Assembly (NCBI GenBank): GCA_900551675.1
Contig: URXH01000004.1
Span: 1 to 45,803, forward strand
Source of the DNA: an uncultured bacterium
Lineage (GTDB): Bacteria > Cyanobacteriota > Vampirovibrionia > Gastranaerophilales > Gastranaerophilaceae
Reading direction: 5' to 3'
Length of the DNA stretch: 45,803 nucleotides
A program made the position numbers and the translations under genes. The notes under the pieces were generated by a model that was given only the letters and a program-made list of their open reading frames with translations, was not told the origin of the DNA and did no database searches. This document shows positions 24,222-33,516 of this stretch, piece by piece. The first letter of the stretch is position 1; each line of letters begins with the position of its first letter.

Positions 24222-25469
24222 ATGGCAAACGAAATTAACAGTGTGGGTGGTGTTCAAAATCAGATTGATACAAGAAAACAAACTGAAATCCAAAAACAGG
24301 AACAGAGTAAAATCAATATTGAATTTCCGAAAGGACAAGAGCAGGCAAAACCGGCTGATTTTAACGCTTACGGTAAAGATATCGCAAATTTTGAAAAATT
24401 CAAAGGAAATGATAAAAATGATGCAATGCGTATGACAAACAGCGCGGCAAACGATGTTAAAAAAGCATATATGCAGTTACAGCATGAATTCCCTGGGATT
24501 ATTTTACAATTTGAAGCTATGCCTGATCCTACAAAATGCGGGAAAAAACGTGAAGGCTTCTTTAACTACCAACAGCAGTTAGATGATTGGAAAGATCTTG
24601 CAATGACGCAGATTGCAAATGCAAGAGAACAAAGCACCAAAGAAATTGCCGGCGACATTATGATGAATGATAATAGGAATGCTGCGATGAATGCAGGTTT
24701 TACCCTTGCAACCGGTGAAGCAATTATAGACAATGATAACAAAAATGCTGAAGAAATTAATGCAAATGTCGACAGAGAAGGCGCTGCAACAAGAAAAGCT
24801 GTTCATAATGAAGGGGCAGCTACAAGAAATGTTGTTCGTCAGGAAGGCACACGTACAAGACAAGAAGTTCAGCTTCAAGGAGCAATGACCCGTAATCTTG
24901 TAAGACAGGAAAGTACTCGTACACGCCAGACAATTCATGATGAAAGTACTGAAACAAGAAATCTTGTTCGTGAAGAAGAGGCTTCTACACGTAATACTGT
25001 TAATAATCGCGCACAAGAGACTCAGGAGTTAGAATCCTTATCATCTAAAGTATCAGATGTTTTAACAAACGGACATCAGCCGCATACAACTGAAACAGTG
25101 AAGGAAGTCGGCAGTATGCGTGATGAAATAATGCAGTCAAATCTACCGCATGACGAAAAGAAAGAATTATTAAATGATCTTGCAAATTTCTCGGATCAGA
25201 CTATTTTAAGCAAACGAGAATTAAAACAAAAACGTCAGGAAATTGAAGAAAGATTAAAATATGATTCCGGCAGACCGTTTGAAACACCAGGGAGAGAACT
25301 CCCTGAAATAGAACCTTTTCCTGTACATGAAGCTCCTGATTTTATCATGAAAACTCCAAAGAAGAAGCCGGAAGTTAAGGTAAAAGAGCCCATTAAATTC
25401 CCCGAACCTCCACATGGGTTACCGGTTGATAAAGACAAAAGAGATGAAATAATCGATAAATTTAAATAA
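24222..25469 (+). CDS. Coiled protein with seven 11-residue (hendecad) repeats
   Basis: ATG 24222 is preferred (AAAGGAG 8 bases upstream; the ATG at 24216 is too close), giving 415 residues. Residues 184-260 are seven uninterrupted 11-residue units with the pattern xxExxxTRxxV (for example DREGAATRKAV, HNEGAATRNVV, RQEGTRTRQEV). The T-R pair is nearly invariant. Hendecads form right-handed coiled coils or long amphipathic helices. Flanking parts are helical, and the C-terminus is Pro/Lys/Glu-rich. There is no signal peptide or membrane segment. A structural, filament-like or membrane-surface-binding role is possible; the family is not recognised. Confidence 0.78.
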   Translation: MANEINSVGGVQNQIDTRKQTEIQKQEQSKINIEFPKGQEQAKPADFNAYGKDIANFEKFKGNDKNDAMRMTNSAANDVKKAYMQLQHEFPGIILQFEAMPDPTKCGKKREGFFNYQQQLDDWKDLAMTQIANAREQSTKEIAGDIMMNDNRNAAMNAGFTLATGEAIIDNDNKNAEEINANVDREGAATRKAVHNEGAATRNVVRQEGTRTRQEVQLQGAMTRNLVRQESTRTRQTIHDESTETRNLVREEEASTRNTVNNRAQETQELESLSSKVSDVLTNGHQPHTTETVKEVGSMRDEIMQSNLPHDEKKELLNDLANFSDQTILSKRELKQKRQEIEERLKYDSGRPFETPGRELPEIEPFPVHEAPDFIMKTPKKKPEVKVKEPIKFPEPPHGLPVDKDKRDEIIDKFK

Positions 25470-25491
25470 GATATAAATTTATATAAATTAT

Positions 25492-25555
25492 ATAAGCCTT
25501 AATTTTAGTTTAATAACATTAATTGTTATTACATAACAAAATTAAGGCTTATTTT
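25492..25555 (+). terminator. Long-stem terminator after the hendecad gene
   Basis: TAAGCCTTAATTTT (25492-25505) pairs perfectly with AAAATTAAGGCTTA (25537-25550), then T5. The 31-base loop holds a second inverted repeat (TAATAAC/GTTATTA). Confidence 0.85.
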
Positions 25556-25634
25556 TATATGATTTTTTGCAACTGTTTTTTGTTTAGAGTATAATTTTCT
25601 TAAAACATTGGTAATTTATAAGGAAGTAAAGATT

Positions 25635-28262
25635 ATGCTAACCGGAAATCAAATAAGAAAATTATACTTAGATTATTTTAAAGATAAACATCAGCACACT
25701 GTTGTAGAAAGTTCAAGCCTTGTGCCTGACAACCCCACGGTTTTATTAACAACTGCCGGAATGCTGCAGTTTTTGCCGATATTTTTAGGCATTGTTAAAT
25801 CTCCATACAATCCGCCAAGAGCTACATCATGCCAGAAATGCGCCAGAGCCGGCGGAAAAGATTCTGATATCGAAAATGTCGGGAGAACGCCAAGACACCA
25901 TACATTTTTTGAAATGCTCGGGAATTTTTCATTCGGCAACTACTATAAAAAAGAAGTTATTCCCTGGGCATGGGAATTTGTTACCGAAGTTTTAAAACTT
26001 GATAAAGACAGACTATGGATTACGATTTTTGAAACTGATGATGAAGCTTATGAAATTTGGAGAAGCGTTGGCGTTCCTGCGGAACGTATCAAACGCAAAG
26101 GTAAAAAAGATAATTTCTGGGGGCCTCCGGGGGCATCAGGTTCTTGCGGACCGTGTTCGGAGATTCATTACGACTTAGGCGAGCAGTATAAATGCAATGA
26201 TCCGAGGGGGTGCGGTATCGACACCTGCGAATGCGACAGATGGGTTGAAATCTGGAATCTTGTATTCACTGAACTTTATCAGGATGAAGAAGGCAACCAG
26301 TCGCCTCTTGAAAGCAAAAATGTTGATACGGGAATGGGTTTAGAACGTATTACAATGGTTTGTCAGGGAGTGGCATCAACCTTTGAAACAGATTTATTAA
26401 GGCCTATTATGGATAAAGTTTCCGAGATGAGCGGTGTACCTTACAAAAAATCTGAAAAAACGGACATATCTTTGAGAATTATCACTGACCACGCAAGATG
26501 TGTTACATTTTTGATTTCTGATGGCGTAATTCCCGGTAATGAAGGCAGAAGCTATGTTTTAAGAATGATTTTGAGACGTGCACTGCGCCACGGAAAAATT
26601 CTCGGTATGGAACTTCCGTTTTTATACAAACTCGTTGATGTTGTTGTTGAAAATTACGGTGAGGCATACCCTGATCTTGTTAGAAATAAAGCAAAAATTA
26701 TTGATACAATTAAAAAAGAAGAAGAACGCTTTGCAAAAACGCTTGATCGCGGATATAAAATGCTTGACGAATTTATTTCTGCCAAAAAAGACATTGACGG
26801 CGAAAGTGCTTTTAAATTGTATGATACTTACGGATTCCCGTTTGAATTGACAAAAGAAATTGCATCGGAAAACGGCTTAAATGTTGACGAAGAAGGCTAT
26901 AAAAAAGCTATGCGTGAACAAAAAGACCGTGCCAAAGCAGCTGCCGAAAAAATCAGCGTTACAGGTGATATTAAATATGCAAAAGTTGAAGAAAAAGTAG
27001 GTTCAACAGAATTTGCCGGCTATAGTGAAAACGAATGTGATGCTAAAATTCTTGCAGTTATAGATGGGGACGGCTATACGGATGTTGTTCTTGATAAAAC
27101 GCCTTTTTACGCCGAATGCGGCGGTCAAACAGGGGACAGCGGCGTAATAGAAGACAGGAAGACAGGAGGACAGGAGGTCAAGCTGGAAGTTCTTACAACT
27201 TTTAAAGTTAACAAACTTTTTGTCCACAGATGTAAAGTTATAAACGGTGATGATTTAGCCGGTGTTGAAGTTCATGCTAAAATTGATGTTGAAAGACGTG
27301 AAAATATCAGACTTCATCATACATCAGCCCATTTATTGCAGTCTGCTTTAATTAAAGTTCTCGGAGATGAAGTTCATCAGGCAGGTTCGCAGGTAGAAGA
27401 AAACAGAATGCGTTTTGACTTTACCTTCTCGCGTGCTATGACACCTGAAGAAATCTTTAAAGTTGAAGAAATTATGAATAACTGGATCTCAAAAGGCTAC
27501 GATGTTGTAACTGATGTTATGGATATTGAAAAAGCAAAACTCACAGGTGCAACAGCGCTGTTCGGAGAAAAATACGATGATATCGTAAGAGTAGTTTCAA
27601 TTACTGACGGTAAAACTTGTATTTCTAAAGAGTTTTGCGCAGGGACTCATGCACGAAATATTCGCGACTTGAGACTTGTTAAAATAGTTACGGAAGGCGC
27701 AATTGCAGCAGGCACAAGACGTATAGAACTCTGTGTCGGACGTTCGGCTTTTGATTTTATGAATGCAAAAGTTAAAGAAATTGACAAACTTTCTCTAATG
27801 TTCAAAGTTCATTATGACGGCATTGTTGAACGTATAGAAAAACTTCTTGAGGAAAATAAAGAACTTCAAAAAGAATTGATATATGCAAAAGAAGAAAATG
27901 CCAGAGCAAAATTTGCTACCTTCCTGTCAAAAGCACAGGATATTGAAGGCGGGAAACTTTTTATTTCAAAAGTTGAAAATTTTGACGGAAATGCTTTAAA
28001 AGCCGGTCTTGAATATATGTCTCAAAAACTCGGCGAAAGCATAATAGTTCTCGCATCTGAAAGAACTGTTGCCGTAAAAGTTTCAGACAGTTTTGTTAAA
28101 AAAGGTGTTAATGCCGGAAAAATTGTCGGTGAAATTGCAAGAGCGACAGGAGCAAACGGCGGAGGACGTCCTAATTTTGCACAGGGCGGAGTGAAAGATG
28201 CTTCTAAACTTGATGATGTTTTACTAAAAATAGAAGATGAATTGAAATCAGTTAAGGTATAA
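25635..28262 (+). CDS. alaS: Alanyl-tRNA synthetase
   Basis: The 875-residue enzyme has the class II catalytic core (FFEMLGNFSFGNYYKKE; GPPGASGSCGPCSE; GMGLERI). The editing domain carries the zinc motif H562-x3-H566 (HTSAH) and CAGTHARN, and a C-Ala domain ends in GGGGRPNFAQGG-type sequence (here NGGGRPNFAQGG). It charges tRNA-Ala and clears mischarged Ser/Gly. AAGGAAG precedes ATG 25635. Residues about 506-516 (EDRKTGGQEVK), at the start of the editing region, are encoded by a 32-bp octamer repeat absent from ordinary AlaRS, kept in frame. Confidence 0.97.
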   Translation: MLTGNQIRKLYLDYFKDKHQHTVVESSSLVPDNPTVLLTTAGMLQFLPIFLGIVKSPYNPPRATSCQKCARAGGKDSDIENVGRTPRHHTFFEMLGNFSFGNYYKKEVIPWAWEFVTEVLKLDKDRLWITIFETDDEAYEIWRSVGVPAERIKRKGKKDNFWGPPGASGSCGPCSEIHYDLGEQYKCNDPRGCGIDTCECDRWVEIWNLVFTELYQDEEGNQSPLESKNVDTGMGLERITMVCQGVASTFETDLLRPIMDKVSEMSGVPYKKSEKTDISLRIITDHARCVTFLISDGVIPGNEGRSYVLRMILRRALRHGKILGMELPFLYKLVDVVVENYGEAYPDLVRNKAKIIDTIKKEEERFAKTLDRGYKMLDEFISAKKDIDGESAFKLYDTYGFPFELTKEIASENGLNVDEEGYKKAMREQKDRAKAAAEKISVTGDIKYAKVEEKVGSTEFAGYSENECDAKILAVIDGDGYTDVVLDKTPFYAECGGQTGDSGVIEDRKTGGQEVKLEVLTTFKVNKLFVHRCKVINGDDLAGVEVHAKIDVERRENIRLHHTSAHLLQSALIKVLGDEVHQAGSQVEENRMRFDFTFSRAMTPEEIFKVEEIMNNWISKGYDVVTDVMDIEKAKLTGATALFGEKYDDIVRVVSITDGKTCISKEFCAGTHARNIRDLRLVKIVTEGAIAAGTRRIELCVGRSAFDFMNAKVKEIDKLSLMFKVHYDGIVERIEKLLEENKELQKELIYAKEENARAKFATFLSKAQDIEGGKLFISKVENFDGNALKAGLEYMSQKLGESIIVLASERTVAVKVSDSFVKKGVNAGKIVGEIARATGANGGGRPNFAQGGVKDASKLDDVLLKIEDELKSVKV
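27150..27181 (+). repeat. 32-bp GARGRYAR octamer repeat inside alaS
   Basis: Units GAAGACAG, GAAGACAG, GAGGACAG and GAGGTCAA run head to tail within the coding frame. It is the same 4 x 8 bp architecture as at 12520, 40775 and 40849. Confidence 0.85.
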
Positions 28263-28293
28263 AAAAACGCGGGATTAAACCCCGCGTTTTTTT
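28261..28293. terminator. Bidirectional terminator between alaS and the parvulin gene
   Basis: CGCGGG (28268-28273) pairs with CCCGCG (28281-28286), flanked by A7 and T7, just after the alaS stop and before the convergent gene's stop. Confidence 0.94.
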
Positions 28294-28308
28294 ATTTCTG
28301 ATAATAAA

Positions 28309-28656
28309 TTATTTTTTATCCAGAACCTTGATCAAATGCCATCCGAATTGAGTATAAACGGGCTTTGACACCTCACCGACAGGCGTTTCAAACGCTGCTT
28401 TTTCAAATTCCCTGACCATCTGTCCGCGCTCAAAATACCCTAGATCTCCTCCGTTTTGACCTGACGGACAAAGTGAATATGTTCTTGCATAATATTCAAA
28501 GTCTCCGCCGTCATCAATTGCTTTTTTTATCTCCTGAGCCTGTGCAGCCGTTTTCACAAGAATGTGTTCCGCATGAACCTGAGTGTATTCCTCTGCAGAA
28601 ACGACACCTGTTAATAAAAATACCATTACAAATAATTTACAAAGATTTTTAATCAT
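28309..28656 (-). CDS. Exported parvulin-type peptidyl-prolyl isomerase
   Basis: The 115-residue protein has a signal peptide (MIKNLCKLFVMVFLLTGVVSA) followed directly by one PpiC/rotamase domain. AEHILVKTAAQA, YSLCPSGQNGGDLGYFERGQMVREFEKAAF and FGWHLIKV are the diagnostic segments. It assists folding of exported proteins in the periplasm by cis-trans proline isomerisation. It lacks the N-terminal SurA/PrsA chaperone region, so it is a minimal form. A GTAGGATG site lies upstream of the ATG. Confidence 0.93.
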   Translation of the reverse strand: MIKNLCKLFVMVFLLTGVVSAEEYTQVHAEHILVKTAAQAQEIKKAIDDGGDFEYYARTYSLCPSGQNGGDLGYFERGQMVREFEKAAFETPVGEVSKPVYTQFGWHLIKVLDKK

Positions 28657-28690
28657 ATCTACATCCTACCTTTAATTTCCATTTTTCATA

Positions 28691-29347
28691 TTATCCGGCA
28701 GAGCTAACTCTGTTGCGTCCGTTTTTCTTCGATTCATACAAAGCTTTATCCGCATCATCAAACATTTCCCATGGCGTTTCAAATTCTGTATTTGAGCTTA
28801 CGCCGATGCTGACAGTAACCTTTAAATCTTGTCCGCGGAATTTAAAATTATAATTTTCAACAAGTTTTCTTAATCTTTCAAGCGGAACAACGGCCGTTTC
28901 TGCGGGAGTTTCCGTCAAAATTACCGCAAATTCTTCTCCGCCGTATCTGAAAACCATATCCGTCTGTCTGAAATTTTGAAGCATGTTATATGCAAGCTCG
29001 CGCAGTACATAATCTCCGCAGGAATGACCGTTTGTATCATTAAACTTTTTAAAAAAATCAATATCGACAATTGCAAGACTTAGCGGGCTGTTGTAACGTT
29101 TTGCTCGCATATATTCGCGTTCAAAATTACTCTCGAAATGCCTGCGGTTATATAATTTTGTCAACGGGTCAGTAACAGACATGTGTATCGTACTTGAGTA
29201 CATGAAATTAATCTTTTTGATAACATCCGTTTTGTTTGCATCAGGAATATCAAAATTTCTGATAATATCTTCTATATTTTGCTGGATTTGCTCCAGTACA
29301 TCAGACGGAATTTCAAAATCCATTGATTTTATATTTATATTTTCCAT
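28691..29347 (-). CDS. Diguanylate cyclase (GGDEF domain)
   Basis: The 218-residue protein has a helical N-terminal 55 residues, then a full GGDEF domain (DPLTKLYNRRHF... at 60 onward). The active site reads GGEEF at 136-140. RQTD at 127-130, exactly five residues before it, is an intact inhibitory I-site. It makes cyclic di-GMP from GTP with product inhibition. No membrane or sensor domain is present, so it is cytosolic and probably regulated by dimerisation through its N-terminus. GAAGGTAAGG precedes the ATG. It is divergent from the HD-domain gene. Confidence 0.95.
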   Translation of the reverse strand: MENINIKSMDFEIPSDVLEQIQQNIEDIIRNFDIPDANKTDVIKKINFMYSSTIHMSVTDPLTKLYNRRHFESNFEREYMRAKRYNSPLSLAIVDIDFFKKFNDTNGHSCGDYVLRELAYNMLQNFRQTDMVFRYGGEEFAVILTETPAETAVVPLERLRKLVENYNFKFRGQDLKVTVSIGVSSNTEFETPWEMFDDADKALYESKKNGRNRVSSAG

Positions 29348-29418
29348 AACCTTACCTTCTTTAATAATAGCAAAAATATTGAACGCAATCCATTTTTTTG
29401 CTAAAATTAATTGGAATT

Positions 29419-30000
29419 ATGAAAATGACAGCTGCAGAGATGCTTAACAAATTTTCAAAAAACACTTCACACCCGCAGGAAGTGCAAAGGCTGGCTGCAA
29501 TAATCTTTGAAGAAACCAATAAAAAAATTTTTGAAATGTCTGAAAGAGAAAAAGAATACCTTGAAACTGCAGCATTACTTCATGACATAGGATATTTTAA
29601 AGAAGCAAAAGGGCATAACAAACATTCTATGCACATCATTATTGAAAACGGCCTTGAAGGCTTTACACAACAGGAAACAAAAATCATAGGCTGTATTTGC
29701 AGATATCATAGGGGCGGACTTCCCGATAAAATCGAACATGATGTATACAATACGCTTGAAAAACCGGAAAGAAAAGTTGTAAAACGCCTCGGCGGAATTT
29801 TAAAACTTGCTGACGGACTTGATAAAGACCATAAAAGATTAATTGATGACATTAAGATAGAATATGATTTTAAAAACCAAATTGCACAATTTAAACTTTA
29901 TACTACACTTCAAAAACCGGATATAAGAACAGCAATAAGAAAACGTGATTTGTTTGAAACAGGTTTTAAGTGCCAGAGTGTAATTATATTCAACGATTAA
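29419..30000 (+). CDS. Stand-alone HD-domain phosphohydrolase (Ppx/GppA C-terminal-like)
   Basis: ATG 29419 gives 193 residues. His55-Asp56 (LLHDIGYF), H66xxH69 and RYHRGG (His97) form the metal-dependent HD phosphohydrolase site. The overall pattern, including LKLADGLDK, matches the C-terminal HD-like domain of exopolyphosphatase/GppA without its N-terminal phosphatase domain. The substrate is probably a nucleotide or phosphoester and is not deducible. A TAAAAT box 11 bases upstream implies a very short leader. Confidence 0.82.
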   Translation: MKMTAAEMLNKFSKNTSHPQEVQRLAAIIFEETNKKIFEMSEREKEYLETAALLHDIGYFKEAKGHNKHSMHIIIENGLEGFTQQETKIIGCICRYHRGGLPDKIEHDVYNTLEKPERKVVKRLGGILKLADGLDKDHKRLIDDIKIEYDFKNQIAQFKLYTTLQKPDIRTAIRKRDLFETGFKCQSVIIFND

Positions 30001-30140
30001 CAGATTGTAAATTTTTTGTTACATTCAGCTCATTTTTGTAACATTTCTTCATGAAAAATACTTTATATATATAGGGAAAAAATGAAAGGCTTGCAACAAT
30101 CCGAAATTAAATACGGAAAGTCGTAAGATATGGTAAAATC

Positions 30141-30422
30141 ATGAGTTTCGATGTTAATGTTTTGAGCACAAAACCGGTAATCAAAGCAGCAGCATCTATG
30201 CAAAATGACGGCGGTGCAGGTAATCTCGGTTACATGGCTCAAGGGGAAAAAGAAGAAAAAAAAGAAAGAAAATATTTAGATGAAAGCATCTTCATGAAAA
30301 AAGACGAGGGTGATATTTTCTCTTTTGAAAAAGAACCCGAAATGCCTGAAGAAAAATCACCGATTTCAAAACTGATTGAACAAATTGTTAATGTATTCAA
30401 AATATTGTTAGGGAAAAAATAA
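30141..30422 (+). CDS. Small hypothetical charged protein
   Basis: The 93 residues are not recognised. A small-residue N-terminus (KAAASMQNDGGAGNLGYM) leads to a Lys/Glu-rich stretch (GEKEEKKERKYLDES). The C-terminus is a possible amphipathic helix (ISKLIEQIVNVFKILLGKK) that might touch membrane. No clear ribosome site precedes the ATG, so the gene call is moderate. The 140-base gap upstream shows AT-rich sequence with no identified promoter pair. Confidence 0.55.
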   Translation: MSFDVNVLSTKPVIKAAASMQNDGGAGNLGYMAQGEKEEKKERKYLDESIFMKKDEGDIFSFEKEPEMPEEKSPISKLIEQIVNVFKILLGKK

Positions 30423-30440
30423 AAATCATATTAAAAAAAA

Positions 30441-30752
30441 TTATATCAAATCTTTTGCAACTTTATAGAGCATGTGCAGATGTTTGTTATCTAACAATTT
30501 GATTATAGTAATTAACCTTTCTTCCTGCTGTTCGCGTGTCATATCATAATCAAAATCAAACAACTCGGAATAACCGACATTTAATGCGGAGGCTAATTTT
30601 TCTATAACATCACAGGAAGGGAAACTTTTTGCAGTTTCAAGAATTGAAATATAGCGAAAATCTACTCCCACAAGTTCTGCTAACTGCTCTTGTGTGAGTT
30701 TTCGCGATTTCCTCAAATATTTCAAATTACCGGCGAATTTTTCTTTGAACAT
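30441..30752 (-). CDS. XRE-family transcriptional regulator
   Basis: The 103-residue protein has an N-terminal Cro/C1-type helix-turn-helix: LRKSRKLTQEQLAELVGV, DFRYISILETAKSFPS, and DVIEKLASALNVGYSELF. A short acidic/helical tail (about 70-103) may dimerise. GAGGATTT precedes the ATG. The targets are unknown; the AT-rich region upstream contains weak inverted repeats (TAAATT...AATTTA near 30773). Confidence 0.9.
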   Translation of the reverse strand: MFKEKFAGNLKYLRKSRKLTQEQLAELVGVDFRYISILETAKSFPSCDVIEKLASALNVGYSELFDFDYDMTREQQEERLITIIKLLDNKHLHMLYKVAKDLI

Positions 30753-30900
30753 AAATCCTCATATATAGTGTATAAATTAATTGATAAATTTATTACTAAT
30801 TATTTACAAGAATAATATTGACATTTTTCTAATTAATATATAGAATTTCATGTTATAATCAAGAATTACATCATTAAATTTCAATATACGGATTAGTAAA

Positions 30901-31737
30901 ATGGTAAAAATTAGTATAATCATACCTGTTTATAACAGTGAACAATTTCTTGAAAAATGTTTAAACAGTATAATAAATCAAACCTTCAAGGATATTGAAA
31001 TTATCTGTATAGATGACGGATCAACGGATAAAAGCCTTAAAATTCTGAACAATTTTGCAGATAAAGACAACCGTATTACAATTATAAATCAGAAAAATTC
31101 AGGACCTTCAGCTGCCAGAAATAAAGGGCTTGAAATTGCAAAAGGGGAATATGTCGGATTTGTAGACTCTGATGACTGGATTGATTTGAATTTTTATGAA
31201 AAACTATATAACAATGCGAAAAAATACGATGCTGATATTGCCGTCTGCGGCATTAAACGCTTAAGAAGCTACAAATGGAAATATCATCTTAAAATAGAAA
31301 AAGAAGAATTTACAACCGATACAAACAAAAAATTTGTACTCTGCGATGTGCCTGACAAATGTTATGTATGGAATAAAATTTATAAATTACAAAAACTGAC
31401 AGAGAAGAATATAAACTTTGAACCTGATACATATTATGAAGACAGATATTTTACGGCACAGGCTCTTGTTTACTTGAACGGTATTGTTACTGTACCGGAT
31501 GTTTACTACAATTACCGGACAAACCCTAATTCCATAGTCAAAACTAAATCTAAAAAGAAAAAACACGATTCAAGATATACAAAAGTAAAAATGCTTAGAT
31601 TTTTACGTAACAACAATATCCGCATAATTCACAAAATTAAAAAGTTCAAACTTTTCGGGCTGACATATTTGAAAATAAAATATTACAGAGATAAAAAAGA
31701 AATAAAATTATTTAATATAATCACAATAAATGTTTAA
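30901..31737 (+). CDS. Family 2 glycosyltransferase
   Basis: The 278-residue enzyme has a GT-A fold with the GT2 starting motif ISIIIPVYNSEQFLEKCLNS and IDDGSTDKS. NSGPSAARNKG and the metal-binding VDSDDW (DxD region near residue 88) follow. It transfers a sugar from a nucleotide donor, probably to a cell-surface polysaccharide. The C-terminus is lysine-rich and short, with no membrane segments. No strong ribosome site is seen before ATG 30901. Donor and acceptor are unknown. Confidence 0.92.
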   Translation: MVKISIIIPVYNSEQFLEKCLNSIINQTFKDIEIICIDDGSTDKSLKILNNFADKDNRITIINQKNSGPSAARNKGLEIAKGEYVGFVDSDDWIDLNFYEKLYNNAKKYDADIAVCGIKRLRSYKWKYHLKIEKEEFTTDTNKKFVLCDVPDKCYVWNKIYKLQKLTEKNINFEPDTYYEDRYFTAQALVYLNGIVTVPDVYYNYRTNPNSIVKTKSKKKKHDSRYTKVKMLRFLRNNNIRIIHKIKKFKLFGLTYLKIKYYRDKKEIKLFNIITINV

Positions 31738-31809
31738 TATAAGTCCTTTACAAATAAATTTCACGTACTACAATAAGCGTGTTACCCCAATTTAACAAAG
31801 GAGAACGTT

Positions 31810-32184
31810 ATGAAAATAGGATTTAAACCCCAGAGACTGGCACAAAATCTTGTGCTTGAAAAATTTTCCGATAACGGAAATACGTTAACAAGAATTATAG
31901 AAATACCTTCAAAAAACGCAAAAACTGTAGAATTAACCTACAAAAAAACCAGCTTTGTTCCAACTCAATGGTATGTGGCAAATTACAATGTTATAAAAAG
32001 AGACAGCAAAAGTACATTGGCAAAATCAATGACATCAACAAAAAGTTTTCCTGATGATGTCCACACCATAATTCAAAGACGCGGAAAAACCGGAAGACCT
32101 GAAGAACTCACAATTGATATCACTAACGGAGAAGTAAACAAAACCGTAAGAAGAATCAATAATATAGAAAGAGCCGGAGTTTAA
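31810..32184 (+). CDS. Hypothetical basic protein
   Basis: The 124 residues are not recognised. AAAGGAGA, 6 bases before the ATG, strongly supports translation. The protein is basic and beta-rich by pattern (TLTRIIEIPSKNAKTVELTYKKTSF, then TIIQRRGKTGRPEELTIDITNG), with no signal peptide. The stop codon lies within the stem-loop of its own terminator, marking a single-gene unit. Confidence 0.7.
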   Translation: MKIGFKPQRLAQNLVLEKFSDNGNTLTRIIEIPSKNAKTVELTYKKTSFVPTQWYVANYNVIKRDSKSTLAKSMTSTKSFPDDVHTIIQRRGKTGRPEELTIDITNGEVNKTVRRINNIERAGV

Positions 32185-32198
32185 ATTCCGGTTTTTTT
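32174..32198 (+). terminator. Terminator overlapping a stop codon
   Basis: CCGGA pairs with TCCGG (extended by a G-U and a T-A pair) around the TAA stop of the preceding gene, followed by T7. Confidence 0.85.
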
Positions 32199-32238
32199 AT
32201 TGATATCCAAAATCTAATATTTATGTTATTATTTTTTT

Positions 32239-33507
32239 ATGCAAAAGAAAATAAAAATCGGACTTATAGGCCTTGGGACAGTCGGTTCAGGCGTATTTAA
32301 AACTTTAAAAAACTTTGATAATATAGAAATCGCAAAGATTGCGGTTAAAAATATTAATAAACCGCGCAATATTGAAGGGCTCAACAGATCTCTGCTTACG
32401 GATAATCCTTGTGAAGTCGTTCAAAATCCTGATATTGATATAGTTGCAGAACTTGCAGGCGGACTTTCACCTGCTTTTGATCTGATTGCAGAAGCGCTGA
32501 AAAACGGCAAACATATTGTTACCGCGAACAAAGAACTTCTCGCCAAGCGCGGCGAAGAAATTTTTGCAATAGCAGAAAAATATAATAAAGTAATTCTTTA
32601 TGAAGCGGCAATTGCAGGCGGTATTCCGATTATCATGCCTGTTAAAACAATTCTTGCAGGCAATAAAATTAACCACATTGAAGCTATCGTAAACGGAACA
32701 ACAAATTATATTCTGACTAAGATGGATGTTGAAGGAGCACAATACGCGGATGTTTTAAAAGAAGCGCAAAAACTCGGGTACGCAGAAGCTGATCCTACAG
32801 GTGATGTTGAAGGATTTGATGCTGCTTACAAAATCGCAACTCTTGCTTCAATTACTTTTAACAAACGAATAAAAATTGAAAACGTTTACCGTGAAGGAAT
32901 TACAAGAATCCGCGCTGAAGATATGAAATCAGCAAATGATTTAGGCTACAAAATTAAGCTTATAGCCTCCGCACACCTCAACGATAACGGCGAAGCCGAT
33001 GTAAGGGTTCATCCTATGCTTGTTTCTAAAAAATCAACCCTTGCACATATTGATTACGTAACAAATGCAGTATCTTTAAGCGGACATCCTGTCGGAAGTA
33101 TTACACTTTCAGGCCCGGGGGCGGGAGAATTTCCGACAGCAAGCTCGGTTGTCGGGGATATCCTTGCAATAGCTGCGGAATTAAATACATCGAATTACAT
33201 TCTGCCAATGATGAGATGCAGACATTCCGAAGATGCCAAAATGGTTAATATAGAAGATACAATTAACAAGTATTATATCTCAATTAACGCGCGTAATAAC
33301 AAAGGTGTTATAGGGAAAATAGGGACAATCTGCGCTGATAATGATATAAGTCTTGCAAGTATTGTTCAGAGATGCGTTTCTGACGACAATACAGCAGATA
33401 TTACCGTAATCACCGAGCTTGTAAAAGAAAAAAATATGCGAAATGCAATAAAATTGATTGAAGCTGACGGCAATAAGGTCAGCAGCCTTATAAGAGTACA
33501 GGTATAA
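32239..33507 (+). CDS. hom: Homoserine dehydrogenase with C-terminal ACT domain
   Basis: The 422-residue enzyme has the Rossmann loop GLIGLGTVGSG (8-18), ANKELLA, NGTTNYIL and the catalytic-region motif GYAEADPTGDVEGFDA. A C-terminal ACT domain (from about 345, INARNNKGVIGKIGTI) allows threonine feedback. It reduces aspartate semialdehyde to homoserine, the branch point to threonine and methionine. thrC follows 130 bases later on the same strand. TGT-TATTAT ends 6 bases before the ATG without a Shine-Dalgarno site, suggesting a leaderless mRNA. Confidence 0.96.
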   Translation: MQKKIKIGLIGLGTVGSGVFKTLKNFDNIEIAKIAVKNINKPRNIEGLNRSLLTDNPCEVVQNPDIDIVAELAGGLSPAFDLIAEALKNGKHIVTANKELLAKRGEEIFAIAEKYNKVILYEAAIAGGIPIIMPVKTILAGNKINHIEAIVNGTTNYILTKMDVEGAQYADVLKEAQKLGYAEADPTGDVEGFDAAYKIATLASITFNKRIKIENVYREGITRIRAEDMKSANDLGYKIKLIASAHLNDNGEADVRVHPMLVSKKSTLAHIDYVTNAVSLSGHPVGSITLSGPGAGEFPTASSVVGDILAIAAELNTSNYILPMMRCRHSEDAKMVNIEDTINKYYISINARNNKGVIGKIGTICADNDISLASIVQRCVSDDNTADITVITELVKEKNMRNAIKLIEADGNKVSSLIRVQV

Positions 33508-33516
33508 TAAAAAAAA

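Noticed and set aside
24579..25016. Long minus-strand frame with many cysteines
   Set aside because: It is the antisense shadow of the hendecad repeats, whose 33-base periodicity keeps the opposite frame open.
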